In this document: one piece after another, positions 18,066-25,061 of the stretch | Layout: the number at the start of each line of letters is the position of its first letter | How positions within the stretch are numbered: position 1 is the stretch's first letter | Assembly: GCA_029057785.1 (NCBI GenBank) | Contig: JAIDZC010000029.1 | Coordinates: 1-57,072, forward strand | Length of the DNA: 57,072 bases | Source of the DNA: Anaeroplasmataceae bacterium | GTDB lineage: Bacteria > Bacillota_I > Bacilli_A > Acholeplasmatales > Anaeroplasmataceae | Direction: 5' to 3' | Program-made: the position numbers and the translations under genes | Notes under the pieces: model-generated | Databases searched by the model: none | Told to the model about the DNA's origin: nothing | What the model saw: the letters and a program-made list of their open reading frames with translations, nothing else

Positions 18066-18094
18066 TTGTAAAAGTCATTTAAATCGTTTATAAT
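18066..18094 (+). promoter_or_regulatory. Promoter of antitoxin-like RNA, copy 2
   Basis: TTGTAA, 17 bases, TATAAT, as in copy 1. Confidence 0.8.
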
Positions 18095-18100
18095 CAAGAA

Positions 18101-18204
18101 GAAGATAGAAACCTTACAAAGTGGGGCTTCCATCTCTCTTATATTTGTGTATAAAGAAATAGAAGCCTTTAACTCGGTAAAGTTGTCAAGGCTCTTTTTC
18201 TTTA
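18101..18204 (+). ncRNA. Candidate type I antitoxin RNA, copy 2
   Basis: About 100 bases, from promoter to the terminator formed by AGCCTT (18164-18169) and AAGGCT (18188-18193) followed by CTTTTTCTTT. The first 41 bases equal copy 1 exactly and the terminator differs at only one base (GTTGTC against GTTGTG). The RNA part is better conserved than the peptide codons opposite, which fits an RNA that acts by pairing. Confidence 0.72.
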
Positions 18205-18365
18205 TACGGGTACATTTTTATAAATTAAACACTTTTGCCCTATAGATATTATTTATCTTTAGAGTTTATAAGTGCGTAGACAATCATCAATATGATAATC
18301 ACAATTAAAATGGTTTCCATATATGAAAGCCCCTTTCTTAATATTTAAGAGAGAGGAAGCCCCAC
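18121..18365. repeat. Inverted repeat of the toxin-antitoxin-like module, copy 2
   Basis: Arms at 18121-18141 and 18346-18365 match perfectly apart from one extra base. With copy 1 this makes a duplicated module of about 335 bp, 5.6 kb apart and in the same orientation. Confidence 0.85.
18249..18320 (-). CDS. Hydrophobic 23-residue peptide, candidate type I toxin, copy 2
   Basis: It begins METILIVIIILMIVYAL and ends with NSKDK like copy 1. The ribosome site GAAAGGGGCTTTC can itself fold (GAAAG-GGG-CTTTC) and is preceded by the hairpin TCTTAA-ATA-TTAAGA, so the start region is probably occluded in the full-length RNA. The mRNA would end at the terminator shared with the facing RNA. Toxicity is predicted from size, hydrophobicity and layout only. 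Confidence 0.78.
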   Translation of the reverse strand: METILIVIIILMIVYALINSKDK

Positions 18366-18371
18366 AATTTC

Positions 18372-18399
18372 ATTATACATATAGCTAAATACTTTTCAA
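18372..18399 (-). promoter_or_regulatory. Promoter of the small toxin-like gene, copy 2
   Basis: On the minus strand: TTGAAA, 16 bases, TATAAT; same spacing as copy 1. Confidence 0.75.
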
Positions 18400-18452
18400 T
18401 ACTAATTTAAATAAATTAAATCTATTTAGAAGTGGTAATAGAGAATGAAAAA

Positions 18453-18461
18453 TGCTATAAT
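18453..18461 (+). promoter_or_regulatory. Extended -10 promoter
   Basis: TGCTATAAT lies 26 bases before the DUF1576 gene. Confidence 0.6.
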
Positions 18462-18487
18462 ACTAGATAAGAAAGAGGAGTGATACG

Positions 18488-19816
18488 ATGCGTAAAGTTT
18501 TAGATTATCTGCATAATCATTATTATTTAGAAATATTCGTATTTATATTTTTCCTCTTGGCTTTTTTTATAGAACCTATTATGGAGGCAGTATCAGGAAG
18601 TGGATTTGTTTTCAATCCTGCAAGACAGGTATTTGCTGGATATTTTGAAATTATGAAGTCACCTTCTATTCTTTTAACGGATTATGTATATGTTGCAGGA
18701 TTAGGAGCTACCTTCTTCAATGTGGCTACGATTATGCTTGCAAATATTTTATTGGTACAAACTTTAAGGTTTAAGATGAATGGACCTATATTTGCAGGTA
18801 TTATAATGATTGGGGGATTCTCATTTTTTGGGAAGAATATATTTAATACAATACCAATTTATTTAGGAATTTATTTTTATTCTTTATTTAAAAAAATTCC
18901 TTTTAAACAATTAATCATTACAATCCTATTTTCTACAGGACTTTCGCCTTTAGTAAGCTATACTATGTTTGGGTTTGGCTTGCATTTGGGGATATCTATA
19001 CCTCTTGGTATTCTTTGTGGATGTGTGGCAGGTTTTATTATACCTGTATTTGCATCACATACCATTGTATTTCATGAGGGATATAACCTTTATAATACAG
19101 GGTTTGCGTTAGGTATACTATCAGCCTTCTTTTATGCAATATTTACGTTTTGTGGATTAAAGGTAGAATCTGTGAGTCTTTATAACTATGATACAAGTGT
19201 TGTGTTTTATTACATATTACCTATTATTTCAGTGCTGTGTATTATTCTTGCTTATTTAAATGATCATCATGTACATAAGAAATATTATCACTTATTAAAG
19301 ACTAATGGTCGTTTAATTAGTGATTATGGTGGTCAATTTGGTGAAGATGCAGTATTATTGAACTTTGGTATTTTAGGGCTTGTATTATTTTTTATTTGTT
19401 TAATCTTCCAAGCTCCAATGAATGGTGCTGTGTTTGGGACGATATTTGCAGCAATAGGGTTTGCAGGATATGGTTTACATATAAGAAATGTCCTTCCAAT
19501 ATGGATTGGCTGTGGACTTACAATTTTTGTGGGTATGGCAATAAAGAAAGATTATACGTTAACGATAAGTAGTATAATGATGTTTGTGTTTGCCTCAGGA
19601 CTAGCTCCAATTTGTGGGCGTTATGGCATTGGATATGGATTGTTGATTGGTGCCTTGCATATTATTTTAACACCTATAATGATATCCTTCCAAGGAGGAT
19701 TTGATTTATATAATAATGGACTAGCTGCAGGATTTGAGGCGGCATTAGTCACTGTACTTGCAGAAAAGATATTTGTAAGGAGGAAGCGTCATGGTCGAAA
19801 ATCAAAAGATTTGTAG
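18488..19816 (+). CDS. DUF1576 family multipass membrane protein
   Basis: This 442-residue protein has about 12 hydrophobic helices in two similar halves; NLYNTGFALG in the first half and DLYNNGLAAGFEAAL in the second are the matching elements. The start FFIEPIMEAVSGSGFVFNPARQVFAGYFEIMKSP fits the DUF1576 family, whose function is unknown. The internal duplication suggests a transporter or channel fold. The ribosome site GAGGAGTGAT lies 3 bases before the ATG. Its 3' end overlaps the next gene by 26 bases. Confidence 0.8.
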   Translation: MRKVLDYLHNHYYLEIFVFIFFLLAFFIEPIMEAVSGSGFVFNPARQVFAGYFEIMKSPSILLTDYVYVAGLGATFFNVATIMLANILLVQTLRFKMNGPIFAGIIMIGGFSFFGKNIFNTIPIYLGIYFYSLFKKIPFKQLIITILFSTGLSPLVSYTMFGFGLHLGISIPLGILCGCVAGFIIPVFASHTIVFHEGYNLYNTGFALGILSAFFYAIFTFCGLKVESVSLYNYDTSVVFYYILPIISVLCIILAYLNDHHVHKKYYHLLKTNGRLISDYGGQFGEDAVLLNFGILGLVLFFICLIFQAPMNGAVFGTIFAAIGFAGYGLHIRNVLPIWIGCGLTIFVGMAIKKDYTLTISSIMMFVFASGLAPICGRYGIGYGLLIGALHIILTPIMISFQGGFDLYNNGLAAGFEAALVTVLAEKIFVRRKRHGRKSKDL

Positions 19817-20126
19817 AATCATTGAAGAATTCAGTTTATATTTATTAGAGGCAGAAATTCCAGCATTAAATATTTCTGTTTCAAAATCTGGGAAGAGAGT
19901 TTCTATTTTATTTGTTTGTGATAAAATAGAAGAAGAGTTATTAAATGAATTAGAGGAAATCTTTAAGGCAAAACGACAGCATGAATTTGAAGTATATGGC
20001 TGGGAGCTTATAGGTCAAGGAGATGCAGAGGGGCATGAGCTTATGCTAGTAAATAATCTTGTGGATTATTTTACATATTACATTAGGGATGGAAAGGTAT
20101 ATTTTAATTTGGTGAGATATGAGTAA
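19791..20126 (+). CDS. Small protein of unknown function
   Basis: This 111-residue soluble protein is acidic, with alternating strand and helix (LNISVSKSGKRVSILFVCDKI, VYGWELIGQGDAEGHELMLVNNLVDYF). I recognise no family. AAGGAGGAAGCGTC precedes the ATG, and the gene overlaps both neighbours (26 and 8 bases), so it is tied to the DUF1576 protein and the phosphatase. A partner role for the membrane protein is a guess from that linkage. Confidence 0.8.
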   Translation: MVENQKICRIIEEFSLYLLEAEIPALNISVSKSGKRVSILFVCDKIEEELLNELEEIFKAKRQHEFEVYGWELIGQGDAEGHELMLVNNLVDYFTYYIRDGKVYFNLVRYE

Positions 20127-20823
20127 AATTAATTGGAAATATGCAATTAAATACACGGGTATCGTAATTTGTCTTGTAACCTTTGTAACATTAGCTGTGG
20201 TCATTTATTTAAATCGATTGGAGCCTCTAGCCCTAGATTGTGTAATGCGTGATTTTGCATATAAAATAAGAGGAGAAAAGTTTGGTTTTGGATTTTGGTT
20301 TTTTAGAATCATAACAGAGTTTGGAAATCTCTATATTATAGCTGTAATTATTATAGCTGTAGTTCTTTTAACGAAATGTGATTATCGAGCTATGGCAATT
20401 TCTTTAGGAATACTCCTTGCGGTATTATTGAATGTTGGCTTAAAGGAAATCTATATGAGAGAAAGACCTTTTGCAGATATGAGATGGATGAATGAAGATT
20501 CTACTAGCTTTCCATCTGGCCATTCTACAGCAGTGGGATTTCTTTATCCATTTATAATGTATCTTACTTATCATTCTAAATCTATTTCAATCAAATGGAA
20601 AAATACAATTTATGTGGCTTGTTCCGTTATTATTCCATTAGTTATGTTTTCTAGATTAATTTTGGGTGTACATTATTTTACGGATGTTCTTGCAGGAGTA
20701 AGTGTTGGAATAATGGTTTCTTGTGCGGCAATGTTGTTTTATAAGATATGTGAAAAATATGATTTTATGCAAGAAGGACTTCTTGATAAAATTCTTAATA
20801 GCAAAAAGAATGATAAAAAATAA
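20119..20823 (+). CDS. PAP2 family membrane phosphatase
   Basis: This 234-residue membrane protein has the three acid-phosphatase motifs of the PAP2 superfamily: K-x6-RP in KEIYMRERP, PSGH in SFPSGHSTAVGF and SR-x5-H-x3-D in SRLILGVHYFTDV. Such enzymes dephosphorylate lipid phosphates such as undecaprenyl diphosphate or phosphatidate. uppP nearby has a related activity. It ends the operon. Confidence 0.92.
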   Translation: MSKINWKYAIKYTGIVICLVTFVTLAVVIYLNRLEPLALDCVMRDFAYKIRGEKFGFGFWFFRIITEFGNLYIIAVIIIAVVLLTKCDYRAMAISLGILLAVLLNVGLKEIYMRERPFADMRWMNEDSTSFPSGHSTAVGFLYPFIMYLTYHSKSISIKWKNTIYVACSVIIPLVMFSRLILGVHYFTDVLAGVSVGIMVSCAAMLFYKICEKYDFMQEGLLDKILNSKKNDKK

Positions 20824-20828
20824 AATAT

Positions 20829-20857
20829 ACTTGTAGGCTAAAGCTTACAAGTTTTTG
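20829..20857 (+). terminator. Intrinsic terminator after PAP2 gene
   Basis: ACTTGTA pairs with TACAAGT (plus GCT/AGC inside), followed by TTTTTGTTTT. Confidence 0.88.
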
Positions 20858-20933
20858 TTTTAGAAAACTTCCGGCTTCAGCTTAATACTATAAGAGTTGA
20901 ACTAGAGAAATTTAGAAAAACACAGGAGTCATT

Positions 20934-21035
20934 ATGAAGTTAATGAAAGAGGATAAATTAAAAATAACTAAAGAATCTTATTGGTTTCAACTTAGGTTTT
21001 TTAAAAATTGCAAAAATTGTAATATTATGATATAA
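20934..21035 (+). CDS. Possible 33-residue small protein
   Basis: An ATG with AGGAG 5 bases upstream opens a 33-codon frame, starting MKLMKEDKLKI and ending with the cysteine pair CKNC. It is basic, matches no family I know, and its last third overlaps the promoter of the next gene. It may be a leader peptide, a remnant or chance. The rest of the 20858-21065 gap shows nothing else clear. Confidence 0.3.
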   Translation: MKLMKEDKLKITKESYWFQLRFFKNCKNCNIMI

Positions 21036-21036
21036 T
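21008..21036 (+). promoter_or_regulatory. Promoter of the GHKL-PRTase/phosphoesterase operon
   Basis: TTGCAA (21008-21013), 17 bases, TATAAT (21031-21036) with an extended TGA. A direct repeat AAAAATTG lies over the -35 region, at 21003-21010 and 21012-21019, which could be a regulator site. Confidence 0.75.
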
Positions 21037-21065
21037 CAATAAAATCTAATCAATGGGAGGTACAT

Positions 21066-24000
21066 ATGGAAAAGATTATATGCTCTAATAAAGAAGATTG
21101 GGCAAGAATAATGGATTCATTTAGAGATAATAATGCTTCATATGAATTTGAAGTGATTATAGATGATCGGCATCAATTATCTAATTTAATTTATTTTTAT
21201 CCCTTATTTTTGAGAAATAACAATATAAGAATGCACATTTCTGTTGCTGATAATTTAGATTCAGAGGAAAATGATATCTTTTATGAAGTAAGTGCTTTAA
21301 TGTTTTTAAGTAGTCATTTGAAAAAAGAAATGAGTAATCTAGTTGCAAATGTTTATTCGTTAAAAACTAAACAAAAATATTCGGAGCGTTCTAAAGTTGT
21401 TTTTAAAACTACATTGCCATTTTTATTTTTTGACTTAGAAAATTTGCAAAAATTGAACGATATTGATGAAGAGTTTATTTTGGATTTAGATAAATTAATA
21501 TTAACATGTAACTATCAAGATTTAAATGAATTTTCTCCATCATTTGTTGTTTCTTATGAATTTGTCAAGATGTATATAAAGAAAAGTATACAAGATTTGC
21601 AAACGAGAAAAAAAGAAAATATTATTAATTCAATAATAGAATCTGGACATGATTTGAATATGCTTGCACTCTTTTTATATGTTTTTTTTATAATGTCAGA
21701 AGAAGAATCTCTTGATGATAATGATATTGTGAATTTAACCGATTTAAAATATACGATACGTAATTTGGCTATAGGTATTCATCAAATATTAGAAAATTCG
21801 TGTAAGCATTCCTGCGGTAAAATAGCCTATTTTTCTTTATCGTATTTAAATTTCGAAAGAAAAAAAAGATTTTTACCTTCTACTAATTATGAGGAAAGTG
21901 TTAGTAATCTTCAAAAGGAAATTTCTTTTTTAAATAATTATGACTTTAACACATATGAAAAGAAGTATCTTTTTATTAGAATGATTGATGATGCAAGACT
22001 AAATGAACCAGGAAAAAACACAAGTGAAGGAATAAGAGAGAAGGAAGGACGTAAAGATTCATTAAGGGAATATTTTGAATTGATATGGGACCCTACAATT
22101 CAAAATCAAGAACAAGAAGATATGTTTTTGGATAGTTCTGATTACATTCCAAGTCCTGTTTCTACAAAATATGGATTGCAAGTTTTTCTTAGGGCTTCTA
22201 AAAAATTAAACATGCAGTGTAGAGTAAACTCGCTTGAATCAAATTTTATAACAGGTTACTATAAAAAATCATTATTTTATGATTCAAATAAAAGTGTAAA
22301 TCAGCATGTTACAGAATATAGTTGTGTTATGCCATTATATTCTTCTTCTATAGGACGAACAAATATAGAAAATGGGTTATGCTATGCCAACAAGATAGAG
22401 TTGATAAATGATTTAGAAGATAGAAAAATAAGAAATATTTCATTTGATACATTATATTACGAAGCAGGGGGGTCAAAAGAAGACAAAGAAGGTATTGTTA
22501 AATATATTACTGAAAAACTATTCAACACTAAACTAAATAATAACCTGCGGGAAGAACTATGTTCTTTTGATATTTTGGAAATTGATATAAGTAATAATAT
22601 TAAAGATAGTGAGATCTTAGTAAAATGTTTAGCGAATTATATGTATGTTTTTGCTAAAATGCAATTACAATGTCTTGTATCTTTGAATTTTATTGATGAT
22701 ACAAAAGATTTTTCTTTATATAGAATATCTGATTTTTTTCAATTCTTGCTAATACTTTCTACTAGAGTACAAGGGCTTTTAAAGGAAAGAAATATAAAGA
22801 TTAAAAACAATGATTTTCAAATTGCTATATACCATAGTATTGAAGGAAATAAAAGACTTATTTCCACTATAGTAGGTATAGATTGGAATATTATCATATC
22901 TTCTTTTATTAATAATTTGCTTTATAGTAATGAATTCTCAAATAAAGATTATTTTAAGCTATATATTGATTATTTAAACCTTGAAAATTCAGTTGCAAAA
23001 AATAATGACATAATGGTTTTCCCTTATGAACTTTATGATAATGGAAAAATAACAAGAAACAGCGCATTTGTAACTAAATTAGATTCTGCTTTAAAGCAAA
23101 ATTATGTTATGCACAAAAATGTGAATGTATTGCTTAAATCGGGGTTATATTTAAATACTTTTTATGAGGCAGAACATATATTTTTAAATCACTATATAGT
23201 TTCAAGATTAGCATTGCTTATTTTTAAAGATTTAATAAAAAGCGATGATTATAAAAAGAATCAAAAAATTTTGATTGCTGGTTATGCAGATTACTCGCAT
23301 CAGTTATGTGAAGCAATTAAAACAATAATAGAGCAACAGGGAAAAGAATGTGAAATCATTTATCTATCAGGTTCAAAAAATCTAACATATAATGAAAAAG
23401 AGGAATATGATAAGAAGAAATGTTATGTAAGTATTCTGCCTATTGGCAGTACACTAAACACATTTCTTAAAATGAATGCTGTACTTAAAAATCGATATAA
23501 AAATACTAGCGCCCTTTCTAAATATATTTTTAATGTTAATTATGCGATAGTTTCTGTTGCTCCTAGAGATGAAAATAATGAGTTTTGGGAGACTATAAGA
23601 AATAATGGAATTTTTTATGAGATAAGATTTAAGACCAACCATGCTGAGTTGGGGGGAATCACCATTAAGAATTTGATTAAATTAGATACAGAATGGTCAA
23701 AAGACAACTATGGAAATGCGGCCTTAACCCATGTGAATGAGAGTTCAACGCTTCCAGACACTATTCATACTATAAAACCAAAAAAACAAAAAGATTTAAC
23801 AGAAAATTTTACAAAGTTTAGATATCTAAAAAATTCTGTTAAATATGGTCATTTTTCATTGGATAATTCGCATTATTCATTTTATATTGATCACCATAAT
23901 ATTTTAGAAAGTAATAAAGATTGCTTAAAAGATGTAGAAACTCAATTAGGTCTAGTGAAAATAGACCCTTTGGCCTATAACATAATAGTATCGCCATTAA

Positions 24001-25061
24001 ATCAAACAAATAATCTTTTTTTAGATGCTGTGGTTCAGGAAGTTTTTAAAAACAATGTTTCTATAATTCAGTTTGATCCTTTTAATACATTTCGCGATAA
24101 TTTTATACAAAAGTACAACTATATTTTGAAGACAATTGATAGAATAGCTAACTCTTCATCAAACACACAAATTAATATTTATTTTGTAGATAATACAATT
24201 ATAACTGGTAAAACTTTTTCACGAGCAAAGGAATTAGTTTATGCTCTTTTAAAAAATACAAAGTATATTCATAATAAGGATTTTTCTCCAAGAATTTTTG
24301 AAAAAGCATTTATTTTTATAAATCGATGCAGTACCAATACACTAGAAGTATTAATGCAAAGTAAAAAGAACTTGTTTATGTATTTAGATATATGTTGTCC
24401 TCATTTTGATACTAATGCAAATGTGTGTCCTGATTGTAAAATCTCTAAAAATTATCAATCTTTAATAAATTTATCTTCTAGTGGCGATTTGATTTTTGCC
24501 TGGACATCTAAAATGAACAAGCATAAGTTAATTTCAATTGATAGAAATCAGAAACTGATTTATACATTGGATGATTTTATAAGACTCTGTTTCACTCATC
24601 TAGTACTTAAAGATATTGAGGGTTTGAGTTCTTTTGATATGACAAAAAGTGATGAACTTTGTTATGAATTTGTAGATGGAAAATTTCAAGATTATGCATC
24701 TAAAGTAAAGGAACTTTATACCTTAGAAAATGATAATCAAGATGAGAAGTTTTTACGGCAATGCTTTATAAAAGTATTTTCAAGACCACTTGTCACAAAG
24801 TATGAACAAATAAAGCAAATCTCTTGGAGATTTATTAGAGCAGAATTACTAAAAGAATTAAATGATAAAACTTCTAAAGAAAAAAATTGTGATTATATAA
24901 TTTTTTTGATTGAAAGACTTTCATACTATGGATCAGATAGTTTAAAAAAAGAATGTAATAAAATAAAAGAATTTAAGAAAGATCTTTCTAAGCAACAACA
25001 AATAAAGATAGATGCGGCTTTTGAGTGGGAGTGGGCATATTCAAAGGGGATAATACGATGA
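21066..25061 (+). CDS. GHKL-ATPase-like / double phosphoribosyltransferase-like protein
   Basis: This 1331-residue soluble protein matches no family I can name. Residues 239-251 (HQILENSCKHSCG) resemble the N-box of GHKL ATPases with N244; IRMIDDAR (about 305-311) and TKYGLQVF (367-374) sit where the G1 and G2 boxes would, but are glycine-poor. Residues 690-693 LKSG with a following YEAE resemble the orotate-phosphoribosyltransferase entry strand, followed by ILIAGYADYSHQL (735-747) and LPIGSTLNTF (791-800). A second, better PRPP-binding loop, FVDNTIITGKTFSRAKEL, is at 1040-1057. A CC-P-H...CPDC cluster (1110-1124) may bind zinc. The ribosome site is GGGAGG. AT content and codon use look higher in A/T than neighbours. 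Function unknown. Confidence 0.85.
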   Translation: MEKIICSNKEDWARIMDSFRDNNASYEFEVIIDDRHQLSNLIYFYPLFLRNNNIRMHISVADNLDSEENDIFYEVSALMFLSSHLKKEMSNLVANVYSLKTKQKYSERSKVVFKTTLPFLFFDLENLQKLNDIDEEFILDLDKLILTCNYQDLNEFSPSFVVSYEFVKMYIKKSIQDLQTRKKENIINSIIESGHDLNMLALFLYVFFIMSEEESLDDNDIVNLTDLKYTIRNLAIGIHQILENSCKHSCGKIAYFSLSYLNFERKKRFLPSTNYEESVSNLQKEISFLNNYDFNTYEKKYLFIRMIDDARLNEPGKNTSEGIREKEGRKDSLREYFELIWDPTIQNQEQEDMFLDSSDYIPSPVSTKYGLQVFLRASKKLNMQCRVNSLESNFITGYYKKSLFYDSNKSVNQHVTEYSCVMPLYSSSIGRTNIENGLCYANKIELINDLEDRKIRNISFDTLYYEAGGSKEDKEGIVKYITEKLFNTKLNNNLREELCSFDILEIDISNNIKDSEILVKCLANYMYVFAKMQLQCLVSLNFIDDTKDFSLYRISDFFQFLLILSTRVQGLLKERNIKIKNNDFQIAIYHSIEGNKRLISTIVGIDWNIIISSFINNLLYSNEFSNKDYFKLYIDYLNLENSVAKNNDIMVFPYELYDNGKITRNSAFVTKLDSALKQNYVMHKNVNVLLKSGLYLNTFYEAEHIFLNHYIVSRLALLIFKDLIKSDDYKKNQKILIAGYADYSHQLCEAIKTIIEQQGKECEIIYLSGSKNLTYNEKEEYDKKKCYVSILPIGSTLNTFLKMNAVLKNRYKNTSALSKYIFNVNYAIVSVAPRDENNEFWETIRNNGIFYEIRFKTNHAELGGITIKNLIKLDTEWSKDNYGNAALTHVNESSTLPDTIHTIKPKKQKDLTENFTKFRYLKNSVKYGHFSLDNSHYSFYIDHHNILESNKDCLKDVETQLGLVKIDPLAYNIIVSPLNQTNNLFLDAVVQEVFKNNVSIIQFDPFNTFRDNFIQKYNYILKTIDRIANSSSNTQINIYFVDNTIITGKTFSRAKELVYALLKNTKYIHNKDFSPRIFEKAFIFINRCSTNTLEVLMQSKKNLFMYLDICCPHFDTNANVCPDCKISKNYQSLINLSSSGDLIFAWTSKMNKHKLISIDRNQKLIYTLDDFIRLCFTHLVLKDIEGLSSFDMTKSDELCYEFVDGKFQDYASKVKELYTLENDNQDEKFLRQCFIKVFSRPLVTKYEQIKQISWRFIRAELLKELNDKTSKEKNCDYIIFLIERLSYYGSDSLKKECNKIKEFKKDLSKQQQIKIDAAFEWEWAYSKGIIR

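Noticed and set aside
18249-18320. The peptide ending YALINSKDK resembles KdpF, the small subunit of the Kdp potassium pump.
   Set aside because: No kdp genes are near, it has a facing RNA, and the short resemblance (YALIN) is within chance for a hydrophobic peptide.
12462-18399. The duplicated ~335 bp modules could be ends of an insertion sequence or a REP-type element.
   Set aside because: Each copy has two facing promoters, a terminator and a conserved 23-codon frame with silent changes; there is no transposase and no target duplication.
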